From contig NZ_CP010803.1 in assembly GCF_000960975.1 (NCBI RefSeq), positions 1,763,944 to 1,827,943 of the forward strand: a DNA stretch of 64,000 nt. The letters run 5' to 3'. Shown in pieces: positions 8,117-17,383 of the stretch. The translations under genes and the position numbers were made by a program. Position 1 is the first letter of the stretch. Every line of letters starts with the position of its first letter. The stretch is from Martelella endophytica (GTDB taxonomy: Bacteria > Pseudomonadota > Alphaproteobacteria > Rhizobiales > Rhizobiaceae). The notes beneath the pieces are model-generated. The model saw nothing but the letters and a program-made list of their open reading frames with translations. It searched no databases and had not been told where the DNA came from.

Positions 8117-8995
8117 ATGGGCCAGAAAGATGCGGGCCACGAAGCCCTGAAGGCGGGCAATGCGGCCGTCATCACCGGCGGTGCCTCGGGCATCGGCCTT
8201 GCCGCCGCGAAGGCTTTCATCGGCCTCGGCATGAACGTGATGATCGCCGACATGAAGGGCGAGCGGCTGGTGGCCGCCAAGGCTCAGCTTGAGCCGCTGG
8301 CGAAGGAAAAGGGCGTCAAGGTGCTGGCGCAGCCGACGGATGTTTCCGATCTTTCGGCGCTGGAAGAGCTCGAATGCGCCGCCGTCCAGGCCTTCGGCAA
8401 GGTGCATGTGCTGATGAACAATGCCGGCATCCAGCCGGAGACCGGCTTCTTCGGCAAGCAGATGCCGTGGGATCGCATCATCGATGTCAACCTTCTCGGC
8501 GTCATCAACGGCACCCGGATCTTCACGCCGGGCATGGTCGCGCACGGCGAACCGGCACTGATCATCAACACCGGCTCCAAACAGGGCATCACCACGCCGC
8601 CCGGCAACCCGGCCTATAACGTCGCCAAGGCCGGCGTGAAGGCGCTCACCGAGGCGCTGCAGCACGATCTGAGGAACCGCGAAGGCTGCAAGGTCGAGGC
8701 GCATCTCCTGATCCCCGGCTTCGTCTTCACCGGTCTGACCGCCAATGGCCGCACCGAAAAGCCGGAAGGCGCCTGGACGCCGGAACAGACCGTCGACTTC
8801 ATGCTGAAAAGCATCGCCAAGGGCGATTTCTACATCCTTTGCCCGGATGGCGAGGTCGACCGCGCCACCGACGAGAAGCGGATGATGTGGGCGATGGGCG
8901 ACATCGTCGAGAACCGGCCGCCGCTGTCGCGCTGGCACCCGGATTACGCCGACGCCTTCAAGGCCTTCATGAGCGGGAGCGGCGATGGCCATTGA
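8117..8995 (+). CDS. Short-chain dehydrogenase/reductase (SDR)
   Basis: A 292-residue NAD(P)-dependent oxidoreductase. The cofactor loop TGGASGIG is at residues 20-27, NNAG at 101-104, and the catalytic Tyr167/Lys171 are in YNVAK. I start at ATG 8117 because GGGAGGAAG stands directly upstream; an in-frame start at 8054 lacks a ribosome site. The longer C-terminal section, with ILCPDGEVDRATDEKR and a terminal RWHPDYADAFKAF, is typical of SDRs acting on bulky substrates, but the substrate is unknown. The last 11 bases overlap the following TfoX-N gene, implying coupled translation. Confidence 0.9.
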   Translation: MGQKDAGHEALKAGNAAVITGGASGIGLAAAKAFIGLGMNVMIADMKGERLVAAKAQLEPLAKEKGVKVLAQPTDVSDLSALEELECAAVQAFGKVHVLMNNAGIQPETGFFGKQMPWDRIIDVNLLGVINGTRIFTPGMVAHGEPALIINTGSKQGITTPPGNPAYNVAKAGVKALTEALQHDLRNREGCKVEAHLLIPGFVFTGLTANGRTEKPEGAWTPEQTVDFMLKSIAKGDFYILCPDGEVDRATDEKRMMWAMGDIVENRPPLSRWHPDYADAFKAFMSGSGDGH

Positions 8996-9326
8996 CGAGG
9001 CGCTCTCGGCCCGCCTCCGTGACCGGCTCGCCGGCCTCGAAGGGGTCAGCGAGAAGAAGATGTTTGGCGGGCTCTGCTTCATGGTCAACGGCCACATGGT
9101 GGCCGCCGCAAGCCGCAGGAACGGCGAGGGGCGCTACCTGTTCCGCATCGGCAAGGAGAATGCCGATGCCGCGGCAAGGCTCGGCCAATCCGAGCCGATG
9201 ATCCATAACGGCCGCAGGATGTCCGGCTTCTATTTCGTCGATGCCGACGATTGCTCCGATGCGGATTTTGCGGAATGGATGTCGGTCGCCGTCGAAAACG
9301 CATTCTCGCTACCGCCGAAGCCGTAG
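8985..9326 (+). CDS. TfoX N-terminal domain protein
   Basis: A 113-residue protein made only of the TfoX/Sxy N-terminal domain, recognisable from KKMFGGLCFMVNGHMVAA and the closing FYFVDADD and FAEWMSVAVENA. In Haemophilus and Vibrio, TfoX controls competence genes; stand-alone rhizobial versions have no established role. It overlaps the SDR gene by 11 bases, so the two are cotranscribed and a functional link is possible. Confidence 0.85.
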   Translation: MAIDEALSARLRDRLAGLEGVSEKKMFGGLCFMVNGHMVAAASRRNGEGRYLFRIGKENADAAARLGQSEPMIHNGRRMSGFYFVDADDCSDADFAEWMSVAVENAFSLPPKP

Positions 9327-9450
9327 ACGCAGTGTCGCCGCTCCGGCCCTTGTGTTCGCACTCTCCGCCTCTCATATTGCCGCAAGCGCCGCCCATCCGG
9401 CGCGCGAACAGCGCCCCGTGACCGGCGGTGCGCCAGCAGGAGATTTTTCC

Positions 9451-10080
9451 ATGTATACCGGCATCGTCCAGGCCGTCCGGCCGCTCGCCGACGTCACCGC
9501 CTATGCCGGCGGCAAGACCTTCACCGTCCGCTTCACCGATGAACAGCTCGAGGGCCTGAAGCTCGGCGCCAGCGTCAACATCGAGGGCGTCTGCCTGTCC
9601 GTCACCGGCATTTCCGGCAACAACGTCACCTTCGACGCGATGAACGCGACGCTGGAGCGCACCAATCTCGGCGCGCTCGAAGCGGGCAACGACGTCAATG
9701 TCGAACGCTCGGCAAAGATGACCGACGAAAACGGCGGCCATGTGATTGCCGGCCATATCGCCACCACCGCGGCGCTGGAGGAAATCAGGATCGCCGATGA
9801 CGGCGCCCTGATCCGTTTCCGTGTGCCGGAAGAGTGGGCGAAATACATCTTCCCCCGCGGGTTTCTGGCGGTCAACGGCTGCAGCCTGACGGTCGCCGAG
9901 GTGGACGACAACCTCTTCACCATCAACCTCATCCCCGAAACGCTGCGCCAGACCACATTTTGCCGCTACACGGCAGGCGACCGTCTGAACATCGAGGTCG
10001 ACCACCAGACCATGGTCCTGGTCGACGTCATCGAGCGTACGGTGACGCGGGTCCTGCCGGGGCTGGTGGCGAAGGGGTGA
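9451..10080 (+). CDS. ribE: Riboflavin synthase, alpha chain
   Basis: Dismutates two 6,7-dimethyl-8-ribityllumazine molecules to riboflavin. It has the expected 209 residues and two tandem lumazine-binding barrels. Each barrel begins with a TGIV- or AGHI-like element (MYTGIVQAV at the N-terminus, GGHVIAGHI near residue 95) and contains a paired SVNIEGVCLSVT / FLAVNGCSLTV signature. ATG 9451 is chosen for the CAGGAG at 9437-9442. It is not adjacent to ribD, ribBA or ribH. I found no FMN riboswitch in the 124-base leader, only a chance ACCGGCGGT. Confidence 0.93.
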   Translation: MYTGIVQAVRPLADVTAYAGGKTFTVRFTDEQLEGLKLGASVNIEGVCLSVTGISGNNVTFDAMNATLERTNLGALEAGNDVNVERSAKMTDENGGHVIAGHIATTAALEEIRIADDGALIRFRVPEEWAKYIFPRGFLAVNGCSLTVAEVDDNLFTINLIPETLRQTTFCRYTAGDRLNIEVDHQTMVLVDVIERTVTRVLPGLVAKG

Positions 10081-10084
10081 GGCA

Positions 10085-10116
10085 CAAAAAAGCCCGGCGC
10101 TGAGGCCGGGCTTTTC
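10085..10116. terminator. Bidirectional terminator between ribE and sodB
   Basis: An eight-base perfect stem, AGCCCGGC/GCCGGGCT (10091-10098, 10105-10112), with a six-base loop has an A-run on one side and a T-run on the other. It can end transcription of the convergent riboflavin synthase and superoxide dismutase genes. Confidence 0.9.
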
Positions 10117-10138
10117 AAAAATGTCGAAGGCAGTCGCC

Positions 10139-10741
10139 TTACTTGGTGGCACCTTCGTAGAGTTCGGCGACGTAGTCCCAGTTGATCAGGCTGTCGACGA
10201 ACGCTTCCAGGTATTTCGGGCGGGCGTTGCGGTAGTCGATGTAGTAGGAGTGCTCCCACACGTCGACGCCGAGGATCGGCTTGGCGCCGTGGACCACCGG
10301 GTTTTCACCGTTCGGCGTCTTCATGATTTCGAGCTTGCCGTCCTTGACGGCGAGCCAGGCCCAGCCGGAGCCGAACTGGCCGGTGCCGGCGGCGATGAAG
10401 TCAGCCTTGAACTTGTCGTAGCCGCCGAGATCGGACGAGATCGCGCTTTCGAGCGCGCCCGGCAGCTTGGTGCCGCCGCCGTCCTTCTTCATCCACTTCC
10501 AGAAATGCATGTGGTTGAAGTGCTGGGCGGCGTTGTTGAAGAGCGGCTGGTTGGAACCATAGGCCTTGACCATCACCTCTTCGACCGGAAGCCCGCCGAG
10601 GCCGGCCTCTTCCGCCAGCTTGTTGCCGGTGGTCACATAGGTGTTGTGGTGCTTGTCGTGGTGAAATTCGAGCGTCTCGGCCGACATATAGGGCGCGAGT
10701 GCATCATATGCATAGGGCAGTTCAGGAAGTTCAAAAGCCAT
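10139..10741 (-). CDS. sodB: Superoxide dismutase, Fe/Mn family
   Basis: Converts superoxide to oxygen and peroxide in the cytoplasm. The metal ligands are visible as His27, His77 in QHFNHMHFW, and the Asp and His of DVWEHSYYIDY. A Gln at residue 73 (NNAAQ) occupies the position typical of iron enzymes, whereas manganese enzymes usually have Gly there, so an Fe-type or cambialistic enzyme is more likely. ATG 10741 has GAGGAG eight bases upstream; a TTG six bases earlier is not needed. It is monocistronic, ending at the shared terminator. I saw no Fur or Irr box in its upstream region. Confidence 0.95.
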   Translation of the reverse strand: MAFELPELPYAYDALAPYMSAETLEFHHDKHHNTYVTTGNKLAEEAGLGGLPVEEVMVKAYGSNQPLFNNAAQHFNHMHFWKWMKKDGGGTKLPGALESAISSDLGGYDKFKADFIAAGTGQFGSGWAWLAVKDGKLEIMKTPNGENPVVHGAKPILGVDVWEHSYYIDYRNARPKYLEAFVDSLINWDYVAELYEGATK

Positions 10742-10884
10742 GTTCAATACTCCTCATTCAATAAATGGACGCTTGCGAAATACATAGGTAGGCCTGCTTT
10801 GAAGGGCAACCGGTAAATTCGGAAATAACCCGGTGAAATGCCGGAGTGCAAGGGCATTCCGACGTTTCACTGGTTTCACGGCGC

Positions 10885-13215
10885 TCACCCCTCCGGCAGC
10901 TTGTAGGCGAGGATGTAGTCGCCTGTCTTGGTGCCGACCGAGCCGTGACCGCCGGCGACGATCAATACGTACTGGGTGCCGTCCGAGGTCTCGTAGGTCA
11001 TCGGCGTTGCCTGGCCGCCGGCCGGCAGCCGGGCTTCCCAGAGCTGTTCGCCGGTGGTGACGTCATAGCCGCGGATGTAGTTGTCCATCGTGGCGCCGAG
11101 GAAGGCGACGCCGCCGCGGGTCATGATCGGACCACCGATGCCGGGAACGCCCATCTTGATCTTCAGCGGAACGGGCGTCATGTCCTGGATGGTGCCGTTC
11201 TTGTGCTTCCAGACGATATCGCCGGTGGTGAGGTCAGCTCCTGCGACATAGCCCCACGGCGGCGCCTGGCAGGGCACGCCGAGCGGGCCGAGCAGGGTCG
11301 TGAAGGCAACGGCATAGTCGGCGCCGTTGTTGGAGTTGATGCCCTGGGTCGGCACGCCGGGCGTCGATTTCGGTACCAGCGTCGAGGTGTAGGCCATGTA
11401 GACCGGCATGGCGAACATCACCTGCCGCTCCGGATCGACGGCGACCGAGCCCCAGTTGAGCGTACCGAAATTGCCGGGATAGACGATCGTGCCATCGACG
11501 GACGGCGGCGTATAGCGGCCCTCGTAGTTGTACTGCTTCAGCTTGATGCGGCAGACAAGCTGGTCGAGCAGGCTCGCCCCCCACATGTCCTTGCCTTCAA
11601 GCTTCGGCGGATTGAAGGAAAGCACCGAGACAGGCTGGGTCGGCGACAGGTTTTCGCCTTCGAGGCCACCCTCCTGCGGCGCCGGAACCTCCTTGACCGG
11701 AATGATCGGCTCGCCGGTCTCGCGGTTCAGCACGAAGATTTCGCCCTGCTTTGTGGCCTGCACGAGCGCCGGTACGGTCTCGCCGTCGATGGTCAGGTCG
11801 AGAAGGGCGGGCTGTGCCGGAACGTCCATGTCCCAGAGGTCGTGGTGGACGCCCTGGAAATTCCAGACCGGCTTACCGGTATCGACGTCGAGCGCGACCA
11901 CCGAGGAGGAGTATTTCTCTTCAGAAGGCGAGCGATCGAGACCGATCTGGTCCGGCGTGCGGTTGCCGATCGGGGCGTAGATCAGGCCTAGATCACTGTC
12001 GCCCGACATCACCGACCAGCTGTTCGGCGAGTTCTTGGTGTAGGTCTCGCCGGGGCCGATCGGTTCGGTCTGGTCTGGATTGCCGGTGTCGAAGTTCCAG
12101 ATCAGTTCACCGGTGTCGATGTCATAGGCGCGGATCACGCCGGACGGGCTGTCGGTGGAGTAGTTGTCGTTGACCGAGCCACCGACCACGATCTTGCCGC
12201 CAATCGCCAGCGGTGCGGAGGTCGAATAATAGTAGCCCTGCGTCTTGTAGGGCATGTTGGTTTCGAGATGTAGCGTGCCGTTGTCGGCGAAATCCTCGCA
12301 AACGGTACCATCTTCGGCGTTGAGCGCGATCAGGCGGGCGTCGGAGGTCGGCAGGTAGACGCGGGTCTTGCAGCGTTCGCCTTCGGCAATGTCGGGGTCG
12401 TCGTAATAGGTGACGCCGCGGCAGGTCTGGTGCTGGCGGTTGCCATCAACCGGAACCTTCGGGTCGAACTTCCACTTCTGGTCGCCGGTCTTCGCATCGA
12501 AGGCCATGGCCCAGCTATGCGGCGTGCAGACGTAGAGCGTATCGTCGACCATCAGCGGGGTATTTTCGTAGGTGGTCTCGACGACGTCGTTCGGGCCCTT
12601 CATGTCGCCCGTCTGGATCTGCCAGGCTAGCTCGAGATTGCCGACATTCTCCGGCGTGATCTGATCAAGCGGCGACCAGCGCTGGCCCTTTTCGGTGCGG
12701 CCATAGGCGTGCCACTCCTGGTCCGGTATGGCACCGGCTGTCTGAGCGCTTGCGCTGCGGGCATCCGGCAGGGAGCCCTCGATCGCGTGGGGATCGGTAA
12801 ACAGCGAGATCGCCGCGACCACGATCGACACCAGCACTGCGGCGACCAGCGGCCAGGGGCCACCACGCGCCGGCGCGGTCTTTTCGGGAAAGCCGTATTC
12901 GTCGCGCAGGATCGGCCGGCGCACCCACGGCAGCAGCAACCACAGGCCGAGCAGCACGACGAGGCCGCCGCGCGCCCCAAGCTGCCACCAGTCGAGGCCG
13001 ACCTCGAGTAGCGCCCAGACAAGGGTTACCAGTATGGTTGCGGCGTATATCCAGTAGGCGAGCGCCGAGCGGATCAGCACAAAAAAAGCGGTCGCCAGAA
13101 ACGCGGCGCCCGCGATCAGATAAAACCAGCTGCCACCGAGCGTGATCAGCCAGATGCCGCCACCGCCCAGAAACAGGCCGATCACGGCGAAGATGAATGC
13201 TGTCAGCAAGATCAT
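10885..13215 (-). CDS. gcd: Membrane-bound PQQ-dependent glucose dehydrogenase
   Basis: A quinoprotein of 776 residues that oxidises glucose (or a related aldose) to the lactone in the periplasm and passes electrons to ubiquinone. The N-terminal ~140 residues form about five membrane segments. The rest is the eight-bladed PQQ propeller, with tryptophan-docking repeats such as DAKTGDQKWKFD, DIDTGELIWNFDTG and DVDTGKPVWNFQG. The ending, GGQATPMTYETSDGTQYVLI, is characteristic of the glucose/quinate/shikimate group. No pqq biosynthesis genes lie in the window. Gluconate made here could be used by the gluconokinase at 1.5 kb. Confidence 0.93.
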   Translation of the reverse strand: MILLTAFIFAVIGLFLGGGGIWLITLGGSWFYLIAGAAFLATAFFVLIRSALAYWIYAATILVTLVWALLEVGLDWWQLGARGGLVVLLGLWLLLPWVRRPILRDEYGFPEKTAPARGGPWPLVAAVLVSIVVAAISLFTDPHAIEGSLPDARSASAQTAGAIPDQEWHAYGRTEKGQRWSPLDQITPENVGNLELAWQIQTGDMKGPNDVVETTYENTPLMVDDTLYVCTPHSWAMAFDAKTGDQKWKFDPKVPVDGNRQHQTCRGVTYYDDPDIAEGERCKTRVYLPTSDARLIALNAEDGTVCEDFADNGTLHLETNMPYKTQGYYYSTSAPLAIGGKIVVGGSVNDNYSTDSPSGVIRAYDIDTGELIWNFDTGNPDQTEPIGPGETYTKNSPNSWSVMSGDSDLGLIYAPIGNRTPDQIGLDRSPSEEKYSSSVVALDVDTGKPVWNFQGVHHDLWDMDVPAQPALLDLTIDGETVPALVQATKQGEIFVLNRETGEPIIPVKEVPAPQEGGLEGENLSPTQPVSVLSFNPPKLEGKDMWGASLLDQLVCRIKLKQYNYEGRYTPPSVDGTIVYPGNFGTLNWGSVAVDPERQVMFAMPVYMAYTSTLVPKSTPGVPTQGINSNNGADYAVAFTTLLGPLGVPCQAPPWGYVAGADLTTGDIVWKHKNGTIQDMTPVPLKIKMGVPGIGGPIMTRGGVAFLGATMDNYIRGYDVTTGEQLWEARLPAGGQATPMTYETSDGTQYVLIVAGGHGSVGTKTGDYILAYKLPEG

Positions 13216-13350
13216 TGAACGAGTCCCCCGTGGATTCCACAGCGCTCCTGACCACCGCCTTCAGGCGCAGTCGAGAGCCATCAGGCCTCCGCCGAGAGCG
13301 GGGCCATCTGAGTGTAGAACGACCGCGGCTGCGGAATGTTCCTGACAAGC

Positions 13351-14616
13351 TCAGTCCGTCAGGCGGCCTTTGCGGGCCATGGCCTCCAGACGCTTGATGT
13401 CGTTTTCGAAATCGAGCATCGCCCGGGCCCGCTCCAGCGCCTGCGCCGAATAGATGCGGGCGCTTTCGCCGTAGCCGGGAAACGGCAGCAGGGACAGCGA
13501 TTCAAACGCGTGCTGCAGCCTCAGACCGACCTCCACCTTGTCCGCACCATCGCGGGAGATGCCGGTAAAGGCGGCATCGAAGAAATCGTCGGTCTCGATC
13601 CTGGGCATCACGACGCGCTCATAGTGCACTTCCGCTTCTCCCGGCGTGCCGGCCGCCATGATACGCACGAGGTTGCCAATGACATCGATCGCAGTGCCGG
13701 GATCGTTGATGCCGGGCGAGAGCGCCCGCATGGCGATCTGGGAGAGCACGGTCAGGCCATAGAGCGGATCCTGATCGTAGCTGCGGGCAGCGCCGATGGT
13801 AAAGGCCTCGTGCACCGCGTTCAGGGTCTCTTCGTCAACCTTGGCGCCAGATTGCAGTGCGAGCCCGGCAATATGGCGTCCGGGCGTGACGAAGGTCCCG
13901 GTGCGTTCCAGCACGTAGATATCCGCGTCCAGCTCTTCGGCAATATCATTGAGGGCAGGAACGTCGATGAAGCGCAGGTAGCCGATCTCGTCGTGTTCGA
14001 TCATCACCAACCCATCCGGCAGGCTTCCTTGCTGCGTGCGAGCATGAAGGCAGGGTGCTGCGCGATAGGCCTCCATCGAAGGACTTGCCGCCGATTCCAC
14101 CTGCGTGATCGTCTTGGTCACCTGGCCAAGGTGACCGAGGTAGTTGATCCAGCGCAGCAGCGTCACCACGATCAGCACGATCACGCCAATCGTGACCACG
14201 AACAGCACCAGCCGCCCGCCGCCGCCATAAAGCGACGTGTTGAGCGCGATCAGTCCGACAAGGCTGAAGATGAAGGCACCGAGAAAGGTGGAGAGCGCGG
14301 ATTGCGCGGTCCGGTCCTGCAGGATCGTGCCAACAGCGCGTGGCGTGGCATTGCTGGCAGCAGCCGTCGAGGCCTGGACCAGCGTATTCAGCGAGAACAC
14401 CAGGACGGAGAGCATGCTGGAGGCGATGATCGTCAGCAGGCTGTCGACCGCGCTGCGACCGATGATGTCCTGCAGGTCCTCCGGGATGACCGGATCGGCC
14501 ATGATCCCCAGAAGCGCCGTCAGAACGGCGGCGATGCAGTAGAGTGTCGCAATGAACCACACCTGCCGCATCGCCTGGAGCGCCATCCAGAGGCGCTTCG
14601 ACATTTCAAATTTCAT
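13351..14616 (-). CDS. DUF2254 family membrane protein
   Basis: A 421-residue predicted membrane protein of unknown function. Several hydrophobic segments lie in the first half (WFIATLYCIAAVLTALLG, FLGAFIFSLVGLIAL, LVLFVVTIGVIVLIVV). They are followed by a soluble C-terminal half with RALSPGINDPGTAIDVI, a conserved signature of DUF2254. ATG 14616 is preferred over an upstream TTG. It lies between the glucose dehydrogenase and oligopeptidase B genes, all on the same strand, but the 78-134 base gaps do not force an operon. Confidence 0.85.
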   Translation of the reverse strand: MKFEMSKRLWMALQAMRQVWFIATLYCIAAVLTALLGIMADPVIPEDLQDIIGRSAVDSLLTIIASSMLSVLVFSLNTLVQASTAAASNATPRAVGTILQDRTAQSALSTFLGAFIFSLVGLIALNTSLYGGGGRLVLFVVTIGVIVLIVVTLLRWINYLGHLGQVTKTITQVESAASPSMEAYRAAPCLHARTQQGSLPDGLVMIEHDEIGYLRFIDVPALNDIAEELDADIYVLERTGTFVTPGRHIAGLALQSGAKVDEETLNAVHEAFTIGAARSYDQDPLYGLTVLSQIAMRALSPGINDPGTAIDVIGNLVRIMAAGTPGEAEVHYERVVMPRIETDDFFDAAFTGISRDGADKVEVGLRLQHAFESLSLLPFPGYGESARIYSAQALERARAMLDFENDIKRLEAMARKGRLTD

Positions 14617-14694
14617 CCGGCCCCGCCTTGTCTTCAAGCCTGATCAACGTGTGATCGGGGATTTTGGTTCCGAGGCCGGATGCCGCCGGGTGTC

Positions 14695-16809
14695 TCAGCT
14701 GTCGGCCTTGCCCGCGACCTTCAGCGCGAAGGCATATTCCAGCGCCAGTTCCTCCAGCCGCTGGAAACGCCCCGATGCGCCGCCGTGGCCTGCGTCCATG
14801 TTGGTGCGCAGCAGAATGGGGGCCGTGCCGGTGGTGTGCTCGCGCAGCCGCGCCACCCATTTCGCCGGCTCCCAGTAGGTCACGCGCGGGTCGGTGAGGC
14901 CGGCGAGCGCGAAGATTGCCGGATAGGGCTTCGTTGCGACATTGTCGTAGGGACTGTAGCTCGCAATGTAGTCGTAGGCCTCTTCGGAGGTGATCGGGTT
15001 GCCCCATTCCGGCCATTCGGGCGGGGTCAGCGGCAGCGTGTCGTCAAGCATGGTGTTGAGCACATCGACGAAGGGCACGGCAGCGATGATGCCGGCGAAT
15101 TTCTCCGGCGCCATGTTGGCGACGGCGCCCATCAGCATGCCGCCCGCCGATCCGCCCTCGGCAACGATATTGCCGTAGCTGGTGAAGCCTTCGGCCACCA
15201 GCGCATCGGCGGCGGCGATGAAGTCGGAGAAGGTGTTCTTCTTCGAGCCCATCTTGCCGTTTTCATACCAGGCAAAGCCCTTGTCCTTGCCGCCGCGGAT
15301 ATGCGCGATGGCGTAGACGAAGCCGCGGTCGACCAGGGAGAGGCAATTGGTCGAGAACGAGGCCGGAATGGTGATGCCGTAAGCGCCGTATCCGTAAAGC
15401 AGCGCCGGCGCGGTGCCGTCGAGCGGCGTATCCTTGCGGTAGACGATGCTGACCGGTACCAGTTCGCCATCCGCCGCCTTCGCCTGGATGCGGCGGGTCA
15501 CGTAATCGTCGGGATTGTGGCCCGAGGGCACTTCCTGTGTCTTCAGCAGCGTGCGCGCGCGCGTCGCCATGTTGTAGTCGTAAAGCTGCGACGGCGTGGT
15601 CATCGAGGAATAGGAGAAGCGGATGATATCCGTGTCATACTCGTTGGCGCCCTGCAGGCCGAGAGCATAGGCCTCCTCGTCGAAGGCGATCGCGTACTCC
15701 TCGCCGGTGGCGCGGTCGCGGATGACGATGCGCGGCAGGCCGGCAAAGCGTTCCAGCCAGACCAGGTGACGTGCAAAGGCCATATGCGCAAGGATCAGTC
15801 GGCCTTCCTGGTGCGGCACGAGCTCTTTCCAGTTCGCCTTGCCGGGCGCGGAGACGGGCGCCTCCATGATCTTGAAGTCCTTGGCGCCGCCGTCATTGGT
15901 CAGGATGTAGAAGACATCGCCGCCTTCGGTCACATCGTATTCGACCATGGTCTCGCGTTCGGCGACCAGTTCCGGCGTGGCGTCGATCTGTCCCGTCGGA
16001 ATGATCCGCACTTCCGAGGTCTGGTGATCGTGCACGTCGATGAAGATGAAATCGTCGAGCAGCGAGCCGCCGAGGCCGACGAAGAAGCCCGGATCCTTCT
16101 CCTCGTAGACCAGCCGGTCGTCGCTCTGCTTTGTGCCGACGATGTGGTGGAACACACGCGACGGGCGATGGTTGTCGTCCACTTCTGTGTAGAAGAAGCT
16201 CTTGCCGTCAGGCGCCCAGACGCCGCTGCCACCGGTGTTGGCGATCACGTCGTCAAGGTCGCGGCCAGTCTCAAGATCGCGGACCCTCAGCGTGTAGAAC
16301 TCCGAGCCCTTGTCGTCATAGCCCCAGAGTGCACGGCTGTGGTCGCTGGTGTGGTCGAAGCCGCCGAGGTCGAAATAGGCCTTGCCATCGCCCTCCTTGT
16401 CGCCGTCGAGCAGAACGGTCCGGAGCACGACATCGTTGAAATCGCCGTCGCGGGGAATACGGTAGATATAGGGCTGCTCGCCGCCGGTGCGGTAGGCAGA
16501 GCCATAGGCATAGGGGCCGTCCTTGCCCGGAACGGAGCTGTCGTCCTCCTTGATCCGGCCGCGCATTTCCGCAAAAAGTTTCTTCTGCAGCGCCTCGGTG
16601 TCGGCAAGGGCTGCCTTCATGTAGGCATTTTCCGCTTCGAGATGCGCCCGGATGCCGGCATCGAGGATCGTCGGGTCCTTGAACATCGCCTGCCAGTTGT
16701 CGGCTCTCAGCCAGGCGTATTCGTCGGTGCGCTTGCGGCCGTGGCGGGTATCGTGCTGCGGTTTCGTCTCGGCTTTCGGCGGGGCGGGGAGATTGCTGAA
16801 CTCAGTCAC
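14695..16809 (-). CDS. ptrB: Oligopeptidase B (S9A prolyl oligopeptidase family)
   Basis: A cytoplasmic serine peptidase that cleaves oligopeptides after basic residues. The 704 residues form an N-terminal seven-bladed propeller and a C-terminal alpha/beta hydrolase domain. The nucleophile is in EGGSAGGML. The preceding AIAHIRGGKDKGFAWYENGK and the later LTDPRVTYWEPAKWVARLR match oligopeptidase B; the catalytic His is in NMDAGHGG near the end. The start appears to be GTG at 16809 with GGAAGG upstream, as no ATG lies near. Confidence 0.94.
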   Translation of the reverse strand: MTEFSNLPAPPKAETKPQHDTRHGRKRTDEYAWLRADNWQAMFKDPTILDAGIRAHLEAENAYMKAALADTEALQKKLFAEMRGRIKEDDSSVPGKDGPYAYGSAYRTGGEQPYIYRIPRDGDFNDVVLRTVLLDGDKEGDGKAYFDLGGFDHTSDHSRALWGYDDKGSEFYTLRVRDLETGRDLDDVIANTGGSGVWAPDGKSFFYTEVDDNHRPSRVFHHIVGTKQSDDRLVYEEKDPGFFVGLGGSLLDDFIFIDVHDHQTSEVRIIPTGQIDATPELVAERETMVEYDVTEGGDVFYILTNDGGAKDFKIMEAPVSAPGKANWKELVPHQEGRLILAHMAFARHLVWLERFAGLPRIVIRDRATGEEYAIAFDEEAYALGLQGANEYDTDIIRFSYSSMTTPSQLYDYNMATRARTLLKTQEVPSGHNPDDYVTRRIQAKAADGELVPVSIVYRKDTPLDGTAPALLYGYGAYGITIPASFSTNCLSLVDRGFVYAIAHIRGGKDKGFAWYENGKMGSKKNTFSDFIAAADALVAEGFTSYGNIVAEGGSAGGMLMGAVANMAPEKFAGIIAAVPFVDVLNTMLDDTLPLTPPEWPEWGNPITSEEAYDYIASYSPYDNVATKPYPAIFALAGLTDPRVTYWEPAKWVARLREHTTGTAPILLRTNMDAGHGGASGRFQRLEELALEYAFALKVAGKADS

Positions 16810-16965
16810 GATGGCGGGCCTTCCGGTTTCGGTTTCGTCGATAAATAGGTGGACCGCAGGAACGCATCAAGGCAAAAGGGCCCCCGGCCGCAGACTTGCC
16901 ATATTCAGCTGCATTCTACATGCTTCTGTAATATAGTTACGTGCGTAGCGTGAAGGAGTGATTCA

Positions 16966-17355
16966 TTGAGAACGGCTGGGCTGGCGCTTTTCGTGATCTT
17001 GGCAACGACGACGCAGGCGATGGCGCTGAACCAGCGCATCACCACCGAACTTAAGAGTCTCGATCCGGAAGAGGAACTGGAACAGCGCTGCGATGTCGAG
17101 GCGCTCAGCCAGATCAACGATGCCCGCAAGGACATGTATCCGGACAAGGTGATCGCCTATACCTTTGCGCCGCCGAGCGTCAAAGGCAACACGATCGACG
17201 CCCATGGCGCGGCATTTCGCTCCCACGAACACTGGTATCGCCTGACCTACCACTGCGTCACGGATCGCTCCGAACTGACGGTCAAGTCCTTCAGCTTCAA
17301 GATCGGTGCGGAGATTCCGCGCGCGCAGTGGGACAGGCTCTACCTCTATCCCTGA
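16966..17355 (+). CDS. DUF930 family secreted protein
   Basis: A 129-residue exported protein. A short signal peptide (LALFVILATTTQAMA) is followed by the rhizobial DUF930 signature LDPEEELEQRCDVEA and the DAHGAAFRS...WYRLTYHC region. Two cysteines (in QRCD and YHCV) could form a disulfide. The start is TTG 16966, supported by AAGGAG at 16953-16958 and by the position of the signal peptide; no ATG fits. The function of the family is unknown. It is convergent with sqr. Confidence 0.85.
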   Translation: MRTAGLALFVILATTTQAMALNQRITTELKSLDPEEELEQRCDVEALSQINDARKDMYPDKVIAYTFAPPSVKGNTIDAHGAAFRSHEHWYRLTYHCVTDRSELTVKSFSFKIGAEIPRAQWDRLYLYP

Positions 17356-17383
17356 GCGGGACCGGCAGAGCCCGCCTCTATGC

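Noticed and set aside
9420..9440. ACCGGCGGT before riboflavin synthase, like the core of an FMN riboswitch
   Set aside because: The other conserved FMN-element segments and the expected multi-stem fold are absent in the 124-base leader.
14680..16848. A 722-codon open frame on the plus strand opposite oligopeptidase B
   Set aside because: It mirrors the codon pattern of ptrB, has no ribosome site or domain, and overlaps a fully conserved enzyme.
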